A stretch of 64,000 nucleotides of DNA from Tissierella praeacuta DSM 18095 (GTDB taxonomy: Bacteria > Bacillota > Clostridia > Tissierellales > Tissierellaceae). Shown piece by piece: positions 54,619 through 63,659 of this stretch. Numbering within the stretch: position 1 is the stretch's first letter; every line of letters begins with the position of its first letter. Location: the NCBI RefSeq assembly GCF_900128955.1, contig NZ_FQTY01000009.1, positions 19,721-83,720 on the forward strand, given 5' to 3'. Both the position numbers and the translations under genes were made by a program. The notes under the pieces were generated by a model. That model made no database searches and was not told the origin of the DNA. It saw nothing but the letters and a program-made list of their open reading frames with translations.

Positions 54619-55461
54619 ATGTCAGTAGAAAAAAAGAAGATGACGGTATCAGATTTTAAAAAGTATAAAGAGGAGGGTAGGATGTTTACTTATGTAACAG
54701 CATATGACTACACAACAGCTACTATTGTAAATGAAAGTAATTGTGAGGTCATACTCGTTGGAGATTCATTGGGGATGATAATGTTAGGATATGATGGTAC
54801 AACTTCCGTTACAATGGAAGATATGATACACCATATAAAACCAGTAGTTAAAGGTGCTCCTAATACATTTATAGTTGGAGATATGCCATTTGGTTCCTAT
54901 AATATTAGCAAAGAACAAGCCATTAAAAATGCAAACAGATTATATAAGGAAACAGGGTGCGATTGTATAAAGTTAGAAGGTGGAGCAGACATGGCAGATA
55001 CAGTAGCTGCTATAGTAAAGGCAGGTATACCAGTAATGGGGCATATAGGTCTTACACCACAAACTGCAGGAATGCTAGGAGGATTTAAGGTTCAAGGAGG
55101 AACTCCAGAAGCAGCAAAACAACTTATAGAGGATGCGAAGGTACTGGAAAGATCAGGTGCATTTTCAATAGTGGTAGAATGTGTACCAAAAGGAGTGGCA
55201 AAAGCATTAAGAGAAGCTGTAAGTATACCAATACTAGGAATAGGAGCTGGACCATACGTTGATTGCCAAGTATTAGTAACTCAAGATTTATTAGGTATGT
55301 ATGGAAATCTTAAACCAAAGTTTGTAAAAGAGTTTGTTAATATAAGAAAAGAAATGGTAGATGGATTAAATAAATTTCATCAAGAGAGTATTGATGGAGT
55401 ATTTCCTTCAAAAGAATATTGTTTTAATGCAAATGTAGAGGGATTTGAAATACAAGATTAA
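54619..55461 (+). CDS. panB: 3-methyl-2-oxobutanoate hydroxymethyltransferase
   Basis: A 280-aa TIM-barrel enzyme that interconverts ketoisovalerate plus methylene-tetrahydrofolate with ketopantoate. Motifs: TAYDYTTATIV, ILVGDSLGMIMLG (metal Asp), GDMPFGSY, KLEGG, GHIGLTPQ, VECVP (catalytic Glu) and GIGAGPYVDCQVLV. The frame is open from 54586, but ATG 54619 after GGGGTGG is the start. The reaction is reversible. First gene of an operon with panE, an amidohydrolase and a PanF-like importer, without panC or panD, so the degradative direction should be considered. Confidence 0.94.
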   Translation: MSVEKKKMTVSDFKKYKEEGRMFTYVTAYDYTTATIVNESNCEVILVGDSLGMIMLGYDGTTSVTMEDMIHHIKPVVKGAPNTFIVGDMPFGSYNISKEQAIKNANRLYKETGCDCIKLEGGADMADTVAAIVKAGIPVMGHIGLTPQTAGMLGGFKVQGGTPEAAKQLIEDAKVLERSGAFSIVVECVPKGVAKALREAVSIPILGIGAGPYVDCQVLVTQDLLGMYGNLKPKFVKEFVNIRKEMVDGLNKFHQESIDGVFPSKEYCFNANVEGFEIQD

Positions 55462-55487
55462 AATTCAAATATGGAGAGATGATTAAG

Positions 55488-56411
55488 ATGAGAATAGCCA
55501 TAATAGGATCAGGAGCCATGGGGAGTTTGTACGGAGGAATTTTAGCAGAGGCTGGAAATGAAGTTTATTTTATTGATGTCTTTGAAGAACATATAAATAA
55601 GATAAATAATTATGGTTTATGTATAGTAGAAAATGGAGTAGAAAGATATATTAAAAATGTTAAAGCTACAATAGATGCTAAGGAAATAGGAAAGGTTGAT
55701 CTTGCTATAGTATTTGTAAAATCTACTATTACAGATATAGCTATAGAACAAAACAAAGATGTAATTGATAAAAATACCATTGTATTGACATTACAAAATG
55801 GACTAGGGAATATAGAGAAAATCAACTCTGTTGTTGATATAAGTCAAATAGTTGCAGGTACTAGTTCAAATGGTGCTAGTATGATAGAACCTGGTAAGAT
55901 TAATCATGCAGGTAATGGAGGAACAACAATAGGGGAGATAGATGGTTCCATGACTGAGAGAATAAAAGAATTAGGTAAGATATTAAATATACCTAAACTA
56001 GGCCCAGTAAAAATATCAGATAATGTAATGGGAACAATATGGGACAAGCTACTTGTAAATGCTGGAATTAATCCATTAACAGCAATAACGGGATTAAGAA
56101 ACGGACAACTATTAGAAAATGAAGAAAGTATATTGTTGTTAGATAAGTTGATAAATGAAGGAGTAGAGGTGGCAAAGGGTTTAGGTATTAAATTAGGATT
56201 TGAGGATTCAGAGTATTGTAAAAATGTATGTAAAGCAACATCCAAAAATACATCTTCTATGCTGGCAGATGTAATTAATAAAAGGAATACAGAGATTATG
56301 AACATCAATGGTGCTATTGTGAGAGAGGGAAGAAAGTTAAATATTCAAACACCTGCAAATGAAATGATGACTTATTTAGTTTTGTTGAAAGAAAAATGTT
56401 ACTTTAGTTAA
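55488..56411 (+). CDS. panE: 2-dehydropantoate 2-reductase
   Basis: A 307-aa NADP(H)-dependent enzyme of the PanE/ApbA family that interconverts ketopantoate and D-pantoate. N-terminal IIGSGAMGSLYGGILAEAG nucleotide loop, VKSTITDIAIEQ, LTLQNGLGNIEKI, and the C-terminal DKLLVNAGINPLTAITGLRNG with the catalytic Lys. ATG 55479 abuts the GGAGAG, so ATG 55488 (9 nt spacing) is preferred. It is 26 nt after panB. Confidence 0.92.
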   Translation: MRIAIIGSGAMGSLYGGILAEAGNEVYFIDVFEEHINKINNYGLCIVENGVERYIKNVKATIDAKEIGKVDLAIVFVKSTITDIAIEQNKDVIDKNTIVLTLQNGLGNIEKINSVVDISQIVAGTSSNGASMIEPGKINHAGNGGTTIGEIDGSMTERIKELGKILNIPKLGPVKISDNVMGTIWDKLLVNAGINPLTAITGLRNGQLLENEESILLLDKLINEGVEVAKGLGIKLGFEDSEYCKNVCKATSKNTSSMLADVINKRNTEIMNINGAIVREGRKLNIQTPANEMMTYLVLLKEKCYFS

Positions 56412-56449
56412 TTATGTTTATTACTAACATTATGGAGGGGATTATATTT

Positions 56450-57709
56450 ATGAACAGTTCTGCAATAATAGACAATTTCAAGGTTTTAGAAAGCTTGAAA
56501 ACTGATGAAATGATTGAATTCATCCAGAAGTTGGTTAGAATTAATAGTGTATATGACCCAGAAGTAGAAAATGCCAATGAAGAAGAAGTCGCAAAATTCA
56601 TATATGATTTTTTAAAGAAAGAAGGATTCGAAGTTTATTTAGATGAAGTGATTCCTGGAAGACCAAATGTTATAGCTATATATAATGGAAATGAAGAAGG
56701 AAAAACACTTTTATTTGAAGGGCATACAGATGTAGTATCAGCGGGAGATATAGCTAAATGGCAGTATGATCCATTTGGGGCTGAAATAGTTAATGTAAAT
56801 GGTAAGGATAGGATGTATGGACGTGGAACAAATGATACTAAGGGAAATGTTGGTGCTATGATATATGCTACAAAAGCTATAAAAGATTCAGGGATTTCAT
56901 TAAAAGGAAGAATAAAGCTTTGTATTCCAGTCGATGAAGAAGGTCTGATGATAGGGATAAAAGATTTTATTAAAAAAGGTTGGGCCGATGACGTAGATGC
57001 TGGCATTATTTGTGAACCGGAGGAGAAAAATTTATGTCTTGTGCAGAAAGGTGCCTTGAGACTTGGAATTACAATAAATGGTAAGATGTCTCATGGAGCT
57101 ATGCCCTTATCAGGTAATAATCCAGTTTGGGGAATTGGTAGAGTAGTAACAGAACTTAGAAAACTTGAGAACGCAGAAAAGGATAGGCTAGGTAAGCATG
57201 AATACCTAGGTTGGCCAAGCATAACCCCTACTACTATTCAAACCCCTATAAAAGGAGTAGCTCAGATTAATGTTGTGCCAACTGATGCCTATATAACATT
57301 GGATATAAGAACCGTACCTGGTCAGGATCATGAAGCATTAATAAACCAAATTCAAGGAATTTTAGATAGATTAATGGAGCAATATGATTCTGGTGATGAT
57401 AGATTTGATGCGATACTAGAGATTATTGACAATAGACCAGTTGTTGAATGTGATATTGATGAGCCAATAGTTAAAGCTCTTTCAAAAGCATATATGGATA
57501 TAATGGGTTCTGAACCTATTTATAATGGAGTACCTGGTGCAACTGACGGAACCTTTTTAACTGCATGGAAGAATATTCCGGTGGTAGTTACTGGAGCTGG
57601 AGATAGAGAGATTCCCCATCAAGTTAATGAGTGGTGTGAAATTGATGACTTGATTGAAACAGCAAAAATGTATACATTAGCAGCTTTGAATTTCTTAAAT
57701 GATAATTAG
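56450..57709 (+). CDS. M20 family amidohydrolase/peptidase
   Basis: A 419-aa zinc hydrolase of the ArgE/DapE/CPG2 family. Metal and catalytic motifs: FEGHTDVV near 90 (His, Asp), YGRGTNDTKGN (Asp), PVDEEGL (catalytic Glu), ICEPEE and the final His in PHQVNEW; a dimerisation domain lies between ~190 and 310. This family hydrolyses amide bonds next to a carboxylate. It lies inside a pan operon, so pantothenate (pantoate joined to beta-alanine) is a plausible substrate; a general dipeptidase or deacylase is the alternative. ATG 56450 follows GGAGGGG. Confidence 0.88.
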   Translation: MNSSAIIDNFKVLESLKTDEMIEFIQKLVRINSVYDPEVENANEEEVAKFIYDFLKKEGFEVYLDEVIPGRPNVIAIYNGNEEGKTLLFEGHTDVVSAGDIAKWQYDPFGAEIVNVNGKDRMYGRGTNDTKGNVGAMIYATKAIKDSGISLKGRIKLCIPVDEEGLMIGIKDFIKKGWADDVDAGIICEPEEKNLCLVQKGALRLGITINGKMSHGAMPLSGNNPVWGIGRVVTELRKLENAEKDRLGKHEYLGWPSITPTTIQTPIKGVAQINVVPTDAYITLDIRTVPGQDHEALINQIQGILDRLMEQYDSGDDRFDAILEIIDNRPVVECDIDEPIVKALSKAYMDIMGSEPIYNGVPGATDGTFLTAWKNIPVVVTGAGDREIPHQVNEWCEIDDLIETAKMYTLAALNFLNDN

Positions 57710-57865
57710 TTATCCATTAGTATAGACTTTATCTTCAATAAAAGATATTTTGTTAATTACTTTTTCAACAAGGAAAACATCAGCTAAGTAAGTTTTTGAA
57801 ATAACAAATCCAAGTTTAAATGTTTAGGATTGTTATATAAATTTTAAAAGGGATGGTGAATAATT

Positions 57866-58225
57866 GTGAAAGAAGTAGAACAAAAAAGGAAGAATGACGA
57901 TAATGAAGAAAAATTTATGGAAGATCCAAGGTATAAACAATGTAATAAGGAAGCGATGTATGGAATAATATTAGGGATTGCCAATTTAATTTGGTGGTAT
58001 TTATTTGGATATGGAATGGGTGGTAAGCCAGTAGAAGAGTACACATATATTTTAGGATTTCCAACATGGTTTTTTATGAGTTGTATTGTAGGAGCAGTTA
58101 TATTTACAGTTCTAACCTTCATTATGGTAAATAAGGGATTCAAAAATATGCCACTTCATAAATTTACCCAGGAAGAAGCAGAAGAATATATAAGACTAGA
58201 TAAAAAAGGGGAGGCTAAAATATGA
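57866..58225 (+). CDS. yhdT: YhdT family (DUF997) membrane protein
   Basis: A 119-aa protein with two membrane segments (GIILGIANLIWWYLFGYGM and WFFMSCIVGAVIFTVLTFIM) and the family pattern EDPRYKQCNKEA before the first. In Escherichia coli yhdT lies beside panF, and the pair occurs together in many genomes; it is thought to be a small subunit or helper of the symporter. GTG start with GGATGGTG upstream. It overlaps panF by 4 nt, so they are translated together. A 156-nt gap separates it from the amidohydrolase gene. Confidence 0.85.
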   Translation: MKEVEQKRKNDDNEEKFMEDPRYKQCNKEAMYGIILGIANLIWWYLFGYGMGGKPVEEYTYILGFPTWFFMSCIVGAVIFTVLTFIMVNKGFKNMPLHKFTQEEAEEYIRLDKKGEAKI

Positions 58226-59718
58226 ATAATCTAAATTTTCAAGTTTTAATCCCCATAGTAATATATTTTATAGCTATGTATTTTATTGGAATATATGCTG
58301 CAAAACTTCTTAACAAGGTAAAAAGGTCAAAGACGAGTGATGGTTCAGAATATATGGATGAGTTCATGACTGGAGGAAGGGATACAGGTGGCTTTGTATT
58401 AGCTATGACACTTGTAGCTACTTATTTAAGTGCAGGAAGTTTTATAGGTGGGCCAGGAACTGCGTATACTCATGGTCTTGCATGGGTATTTTTAGCTATG
58501 GCACAGATGCCAACAGGTTATTATACTCTTGCAGTTTTAGGGAAAAAATTTGCAATAGTTTCTAGAAAAATAAATGCTAATTCAATAACTGATTTCCTTA
58601 GAATTAGATATGAAAGTGAAGCGGTTGTTATAATTTCATCTTTATCCATTATATTTTTTTTAATAGCTGCAATGTCAGCACAATGGATAGGTGCAGCAAG
58701 ATTGCTTCAAGGTTCCACAGGGATAGACTACACTATAGCATTGGCTTTTTTTGGAATTACAGTAGTGGTTCATACGGCTATAGGTGGATATAGAGGAGTG
58801 GTATTAAACGATACTATGCAAGGAATAGTTATGACAATTTCAACATTAACTTTATTTGTGATGATTCTAATAAAGGGTGGGGGTATACCAAATATTATAC
58901 AAAATATGAAAGCCATAAATCCAGGTATGATAACACCCTTTGGTGTGCAAGATGGATTTATGACAAAACCTTGGGTTACATCATTTTGGATATTAGTAGG
59001 ATTTGCAGTGATAGGTCTTCCAAGTGTTTCACAAAGAGCGATGAGTTATAAGGATTCAAAGAGTTTAAATGCGGGAATAAAATATGGAACGGTAGTTTCT
59101 CTATTAATATTGATAGGAATGCATTTGATAGGAGCATTTGGAAGCACTCTAGTTTTTGGAATAGAGTCTGGAGATTTAGTAGTACCTACATTGGCAGTCA
59201 CGTTATTTCCAAGTGTGTTAGCTGGAATAATATTATCAGGCCCCCTAGCAGCTGTTATGTCTACGGTAGATTCTCAACTATTAGTTGTTGTAGGGGCAAT
59301 AGTAAATGATTTGATTGTAAACTATATAAAGCCAGATTTATCTAAAGATCCGCATAAAGTATCTAGGTGGACTATTGGATGGGCTGTAATAATTGGCACA
59401 ATAATATTTGTTGTTGCAATGGAACCACCAGAGTTAATGGTTTGGTTAAACTTATTTGCTACTGCAGGTCAACTTTCAACATTCTTATGGCCAACTATAT
59501 TAGGGTTATATTGGAAAAAGGCTAATAAGGAAGGTGCAATATCTAGTATGGTAGTGGGAATTGGTTCGTATATAGTATATAATTATTATTTGCCAAGACC
59601 CTTAGGATTACATGCAATAGTTCCCTCGTTAGTACTTTCATTGATTACATTTATAGTAGTATCCAAGGTTACAAGACCTCCTTCAAAGCAAACTATTCAA
59701 ACCTTTTGGGGTATATAA
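58222..59718 (+). CDS. panF: Sodium/pantothenate symporter, PanF-like
   Basis: A 498-aa sodium:solute symporter with about thirteen membrane segments. Family landmarks: FMTGGRDTGGFVLAMTLVATYLSAGSFIGGPGTAY near the N terminus, GYRGVVLNDTMQGIVM, and SGPLAAVMSTVDSQLLV for the sodium site. The PanF assignment rests on the overall pattern, the YhdT partner and the pan genes; related symporters carry other carboxylates. It ends at a strong terminator. Confidence 0.87.
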   Translation: MNNLNFQVLIPIVIYFIAMYFIGIYAAKLLNKVKRSKTSDGSEYMDEFMTGGRDTGGFVLAMTLVATYLSAGSFIGGPGTAYTHGLAWVFLAMAQMPTGYYTLAVLGKKFAIVSRKINANSITDFLRIRYESEAVVIISSLSIIFFLIAAMSAQWIGAARLLQGSTGIDYTIALAFFGITVVVHTAIGGYRGVVLNDTMQGIVMTISTLTLFVMILIKGGGIPNIIQNMKAINPGMITPFGVQDGFMTKPWVTSFWILVGFAVIGLPSVSQRAMSYKDSKSLNAGIKYGTVVSLLILIGMHLIGAFGSTLVFGIESGDLVVPTLAVTLFPSVLAGIILSGPLAAVMSTVDSQLLVVVGAIVNDLIVNYIKPDLSKDPHKVSRWTIGWAVIIGTIIFVVAMEPPELMVWLNLFATAGQLSTFLWPTILGLYWKKANKEGAISSMVVGIGSYIVYNYYLPRPLGLHAIVPSLVLSLITFIVVSKVTRPPSKQTIQTFWGI

Positions 59719-59750
59719 GATAATATTATGTGAGCTATAAAATAAAATAA

Positions 59751-59790
59751 AAATTATAGTAAAGATTATTTAATCTTTACTATAATTTTT
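59751..59790. terminator. Bidirectional terminator of the pan operon and iclR gene
   Basis: 17-bp perfect stem (59751-59767 with 59772-59788) with A and T tracts, between convergent genes. Confidence 0.88.
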
Positions 59791-59818
59791 ATTAAAATGA
59801 TCATATTATTATTTTATA

Positions 59819-60574
59819 TTAATATAGTTCATTTTGTATTTTATTTGCGTAATCTTTTAACATAGAAGAATAATAAGGAATTTTATTATTATTAAATCGA
59901 ATAGCAGGAACAGAAATACTTATACTTGCAATTGCATTTCCTGAGGAATTTAAAATAGGCACTCCTATGCAAATAAGTCCTTCAACATATTCTTCATTAT
60001 CAAGAGCATAGCCTTGCTTTTTAACTTGTGCTAAGTTTTCAAGTAGTTCTTCATCAGATGAAATTGTTTTTTCTGTATATTTAATGTAATTATCTCCAAA
60101 TAAAATTAAATCGTCATTAAATGCAGCAATTGCCTTTCCTAAAGCACTGCAATAAATGGGAACCTTAATTCCCAGTTCAAGTTCTACTCTAAGAGGTGAT
60201 TTTGATACCATTTTATCTAGATAAACAACACTATCATCATCTAATATACCTAAATTAATTGTTTCATTTACTTCATTATATAATTTTATTATATGAGGTT
60301 TGGCTACATCTTTTATTGCCATATTGTTAACTACACTACTTCCTAGTTCATATAGTTTTATTGAAGGAAAATATTCAAATGTTGATGTGTCCTGATCAAT
60401 ATATTTTAAATACTTTAATGTATTTACTATACGCTGGGTAGTGCTTTTACTATAACCTGTTAGTTCGCTTAACGTACTTATACTAAGTTTTTTATGCTCA
60501 GTTAGCACTTCTAGTAAATCAAAAACCTTTATAGCAGATTTAATAATATTTTTATCATCTAAATTGTTATTCAA
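59819..60574 (-). CDS. IclR family transcriptional regulator
   Basis: A 251-aa regulator. N-terminal winged helix (KVFDLLEVLTEHKKLSISTLSELTGYSKSTTQRIVNTLK, residues ~15-60) and C-terminal ligand-binding domain (VYLDKMVSKSPLRVELELGIKVPIYCSALGKAIAAF; GVPILNSSGNAIASISISVP). IclR proteins usually control catabolic operons for carboxylates or aromatics. TTG start 6 nt after GGAGGT. It is convergent with the pan operon, whose promoter carries operator-like repeats. Confidence 0.92.
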   Translation of the reverse strand: MNNNLDDKNIIKSAIKVFDLLEVLTEHKKLSISTLSELTGYSKSTTQRIVNTLKYLKYIDQDTSTFEYFPSIKLYELGSSVVNNMAIKDVAKPHIIKLYNEVNETINLGILDDDSVVYLDKMVSKSPLRVELELGIKVPIYCSALGKAIAAFNDDLILFGDNYIKYTEKTISSDEELLENLAQVKKQGYALDNEEYVEGLICIGVPILNSSGNAIASISISVPAIRFNNNKIPYYSSMLKDYANKIQNELY

Positions 60575-60653
60575 GATTTTACCTCCACATTTGAAATAAT
60601 AGTTATTTTATCAGATAAGCTCATAAATAACAAGTAAATATATATTAAAATAA

Positions 60654-60698
60654 CTTTCCTATTTGGTATATTTCATCAAATAGGAAAGCTGTTTTTTT
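60654..60698 (+). terminator. Orphan terminator upstream of flaG
   Basis: CTTTCCTATTTG (60654-60665) and CAAATAGGAAAG (60677-60688) form a perfect 12-bp stem, followed by CTG and T7. No + strand gene ends here. Confidence 0.7.
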
Positions 60699-60709
60699 AG
60701 TAGATTTAT

Positions 60710-60736
60710 TAAAGAAAATAAGATATTAGTCGATAT
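60710..60736 (+). promoter_or_regulatory. Sigma-D promoter of the flaG-fliD-fliS operon
   Basis: TAAA (60710-60713), 15-nt spacer, GTCGATAT (60729-60736), one mismatch to GCCGATAT. Leader about 30 nt. Confidence 0.82.
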
Positions 60737-60772
60737 AATGTTTAGAAGATTATAATTGGGGGGGTATTATAT

Positions 60773-61150
60773 ATGCAGGTTGGTACTGTGACAAATATTT
60801 CATCAAATTCAAGGATTGACCAAACGCAAACTATAGGAACAGGGAGTACAGAAATTAAAATACCAAGACAAAAATTAAAAAATCAAGACCATAGACTTGA
60901 AGGACAAGTAGAAGAGAAAAGACTTTCAGAAGAAAATGTTATAGGAATAATTGAGAAGGCAAATAAGGATTTTATTGCATATGATAGAAGGTTTGAGTTT
61001 TCAATACATGAAACGACTAAGCAAATAATGGTAAAGGTTATAGATGTAACAACTGATGAAGTAATTAGGGAAATTCCCCCAGAGAAGGTATTAGATATGG
61101 TTGCAGCAATTTGGGAAGTTGCTGGAATTATAGTAGATAAAAAAATATAG
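60773..61150 (+). CDS. flaG: FlaG flagellar protein
   Basis: A 125-aa protein with a disordered N terminus and the FlaG domain at the C terminus (RFEFSIHETTKQIMVKVIDV, then EVIREIPPEKVLDMVAAIWE). FlaG is thought to limit or tune filament length. RBS is a G8 run 7-8 nt upstream. First gene of the operon, 11 nt before fliD. Confidence 0.92.
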   Translation: MQVGTVTNISSNSRIDQTQTIGTGSTEIKIPRQKLKNQDHRLEGQVEEKRLSEENVIGIIEKANKDFIAYDRRFEFSIHETTKQIMVKVIDVTTDEVIREIPPEKVLDMVAAIWEVAGIIVDKKI

Positions 61151-61161
61151 GTGGTGATTAT

Positions 61162-62736
61162 ATGAGTAATATGAGAATATCAGGATTAGCATCAGGTATG
61201 GATACAGATGCTATGGTTCAAAGTATGATGAAGGTAGAAAGACTAAAGGTTGATAGGTACGAACAATCTAAGCAAATAGCTCTTTGGAGGCAAGAGGCAT
61301 ACATTAATACAAATAAAATGTTTGCTAACTTTATATTGAATACTCAAAAAGATATGGGATTGAAAAAGGCTAGTAGTACAGGTTCACTTTCAAATGTTTC
61401 CTATTCTAGACTTGATTATGTAAGGAAAGCAACATCATCAAATGAAACTGCTGCAACAGTATCTGCTACAAGTGAGGCAGTAAATGGGAGTTATGAGATT
61501 AAGGTTGAGAAATTGGCTACTAATGCAAAATTAAATAGTAATAAAGTAGATAAGGATCAAACTTTTGGTAATGAAATTACCATAAATCTTGGTGGAAATG
61601 ATATTGTAGTTAAGAACGAAAATGGAGTTAAATTAAGTGATATAGCTAAGGAAATAAATAACTCTAAGCAAGGGATTAATGCTTTTTTCGAAGTAGATAG
61701 TACTAACAAGGGAATATTGTTTTTACAAACTTCTAAAACTGGAGAAGTCCAAACAATTAATCTTACAGCAACTGGTAGTAATAGTAGTGAGTTTTTAGAT
61801 TTGTTTACAGAAAAAAATGCAAGGGGAGAAAATTCACAGATTAAATTTAATGGGCAGACATTAAATTATAATGATAATAATATTAAATTCAATGGTCTAA
61901 ACATCCAGCTTAAAGCCGAAGGCATCACTAACATAAATGTAAACACCAACGTTGATGGTATAATGGAGAAAATAGAAAAGTTTGTTAATGATTACAATGA
62001 ATTAATAGACAAGACTTCAAAGCTAGTAAGTGAAAAAAGATATTCAAATTATCATCCTCTTTCCCAAGAAGAGAAAAAAGCTATGCATGAAGACGATGTT
62101 AAACTATGGCAAGAAAAAGCTAAGTCTGGAATGTTAAATAGGGATGAAACTATCCAAAGAACACTTCAAAATATTAGAACTGATTTATATAAAAATGTAG
62201 AAGGTTTAGATGGTAGTTTTAAACATATAACTGAAATCGGTATAACTACTGAAAAATACTCTAAAGGTACTACTGGTGGGAAACTTCAAATAGATAAGGA
62301 TAAACTTAGAGCAGCAATAGAAAAAGACCCAGAAGGAGTAATGAAATTACTATTTAATGAGCCAGATGTAAAGAAAGATGGTATGAGTGAAGCTGAGTAT
62401 AAGAAAGCTGTTTCAAATAAAAGTGGTGTATTTACTAGAATATATGATAATCTAACTGATGGAATGAAAACTATTATAGATAAATCAGGGCCAGGTGAGG
62501 ATGCAGATTTATTTAGATCTGTGCAGTTTAATATTTTAATTGATTTTAGGACTAAAAAATCTAGTATATCTGATTTGGATAAAGAAATATTAGATGCAAA
62601 TAAGAAAATAGATGATTTAAACGCAATGTTATATAGAAAAGAAAATGCATATTATGCAAAATTTGCAAATATGGAAAAGATGTTAAGCCAAATGAATAGT
62701 CAAAGTAATTGGTTGTCACAACAATTTATGAGGTAA
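61162..62736 (+). CDS. fliD: Flagellar filament cap protein FliD
   Basis: A 524-aa capping protein that inserts flagellin at the filament tip. N-terminal FliD domain (MRISGLASGMDTDAMVQSMMKVERLK), a variable middle, and a C-terminal domain with KNVEGLDGSFKHITEIGITTEKYSKGTTGGKLQIDKDKLRAAI reading through a coiled end (LDKEILDANKKIDDLNAMLYRKENAYYAKFANMEKMLSQMNSQ). RBS AGGTGGTG. Followed by fliS after 16 nt. Confidence 0.95.
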   Translation: MSNMRISGLASGMDTDAMVQSMMKVERLKVDRYEQSKQIALWRQEAYINTNKMFANFILNTQKDMGLKKASSTGSLSNVSYSRLDYVRKATSSNETAATVSATSEAVNGSYEIKVEKLATNAKLNSNKVDKDQTFGNEITINLGGNDIVVKNENGVKLSDIAKEINNSKQGINAFFEVDSTNKGILFLQTSKTGEVQTINLTATGSNSSEFLDLFTEKNARGENSQIKFNGQTLNYNDNNIKFNGLNIQLKAEGITNINVNTNVDGIMEKIEKFVNDYNELIDKTSKLVSEKRYSNYHPLSQEEKKAMHEDDVKLWQEKAKSGMLNRDETIQRTLQNIRTDLYKNVEGLDGSFKHITEIGITTEKYSKGTTGGKLQIDKDKLRAAIEKDPEGVMKLLFNEPDVKKDGMSEAEYKKAVSNKSGVFTRIYDNLTDGMKTIIDKSGPGEDADLFRSVQFNILIDFRTKKSSISDLDKEILDANKKIDDLNAMLYRKENAYYAKFANMEKMLSQMNSQSNWLSQQFMR

Positions 62737-62752
62737 ATGAGGAGAGAATGAA

Positions 62753-63142
62753 ATGACATATGAAGCTTTAAATAAATATAAACAGAATAGTGTATCTACA
62801 GCTACTCCAGAAGAACTTACGCTTATGTTATATGATGGCGCTATTAAGTTTATGAATATTGGTAAATATAGTATAGAAAATAAGGATTTAGAAAAGGCAC
62901 ATTCTTCCTTAATAAGAGCTCAGGACATTATTTTAGAATTAAATTACTCCTTAGATATGAATTATGACATATCTAAGGAGCTTAGAGAGCTATATAGTTT
63001 TATCTTATCTAAATTGGTAGATGCAAATATAAATAAAGATACTAAAGCCATAGATGAAGCTCTTGTGATAGTAAATGACATGAGGGATACTTGGAAAGAA
63101 GTTATGAAACAAATAAAACAAAAAGTTTATCAGGCTAAGTAG
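62753..63142 (+). CDS. fliS: Flagellin export chaperone FliS
   Basis: A 129-aa helical protein with the FliS pattern YKQNSVSTATPEELTLMLYDGAIKFM at the N terminus. It binds the C terminus of flagellin in the cytosol and prevents early assembly. RBS GAGGAGAG. In operon with fliD and the next gene. Confidence 0.95.
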   Translation: MTYEALNKYKQNSVSTATPEELTLMLYDGAIKFMNIGKYSIENKDLEKAHSSLIRAQDIILELNYSLDMNYDISKELRELYSFILSKLVDANINKDTKAIDEALVIVNDMRDTWKEVMKQIKQKVYQAK

Positions 63143-63150
63143 GTGTTTCT

Positions 63151-63621
63151 ATGACTTATGATAATGTTAAAAAGATGATAGATATGTCTCTTAAAAAAAA
63201 AGAAATCCTAGTTGAGATTTTAAGATTAACTAAGGCTCAAGGAGATAATATCGAAAATGATGATATGGATAATTTAGGTAAATTGCTGGCAGAAAAAGAA
63301 AAATTAATGGAAAAGGTAGATATATTAGATAAGGACTTTTTATATTTATATAATATTATAAAATCAGAAGAAAATATAGAAAGTTTAGAAAAGATTAATA
63401 TAGAGAAATATGCTAATATAAAATCTTTAAAAGAAATTGTTATAGAGATAAATACAATATTAAATCAGATATCATCTATAGATAGAAATAATACAATAAA
63501 AATGAAATCAAATGTAGACAAGATTAAGTCAGATTTAAAGCAGGTAAAGGAAGCTAAAAGAGCCTATAAAGGATATAATTATGAGGCTGTAGGAAGCATG
63601 CTAATAGATGAAAAAAAATAG
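63151..63621 (+). CDS. FlgN/FliT-like flagellar export chaperone
   Basis: A 156-aa helical protein (MIDMSLKKKEILVEILRLTKAQGDNIENDDMDNLGKLLAEKEKLMEKVDILD) of the kind found after fliS in clostridia and annotated as FlgN or FliT. The pattern of an N-terminal helix with EKEKLM is shared by both families, so the exact partner is unclear: FliD for FliT, hook-junction proteins for FlgN. It starts 8 nt after fliS. Confidence 0.78.
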   Translation: MTYDNVKKMIDMSLKKKEILVEILRLTKAQGDNIENDDMDNLGKLLAEKEKLMEKVDILDKDFLYLYNIIKSEENIESLEKINIEKYANIKSLKEIVIEINTILNQISSIDRNNTIKMKSNVDKIKSDLKQVKEAKRAYKGYNYEAVGSMLIDEKK

Positions 63622-63659
63622 AAACTTACATGTAAAAAAACAATCTAATATCATATTGA

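Noticed and set aside
55904..56308. Minus-strand frame of 134 codons
   Set aside because: Antisense to panE, whose motifs run through the whole region.
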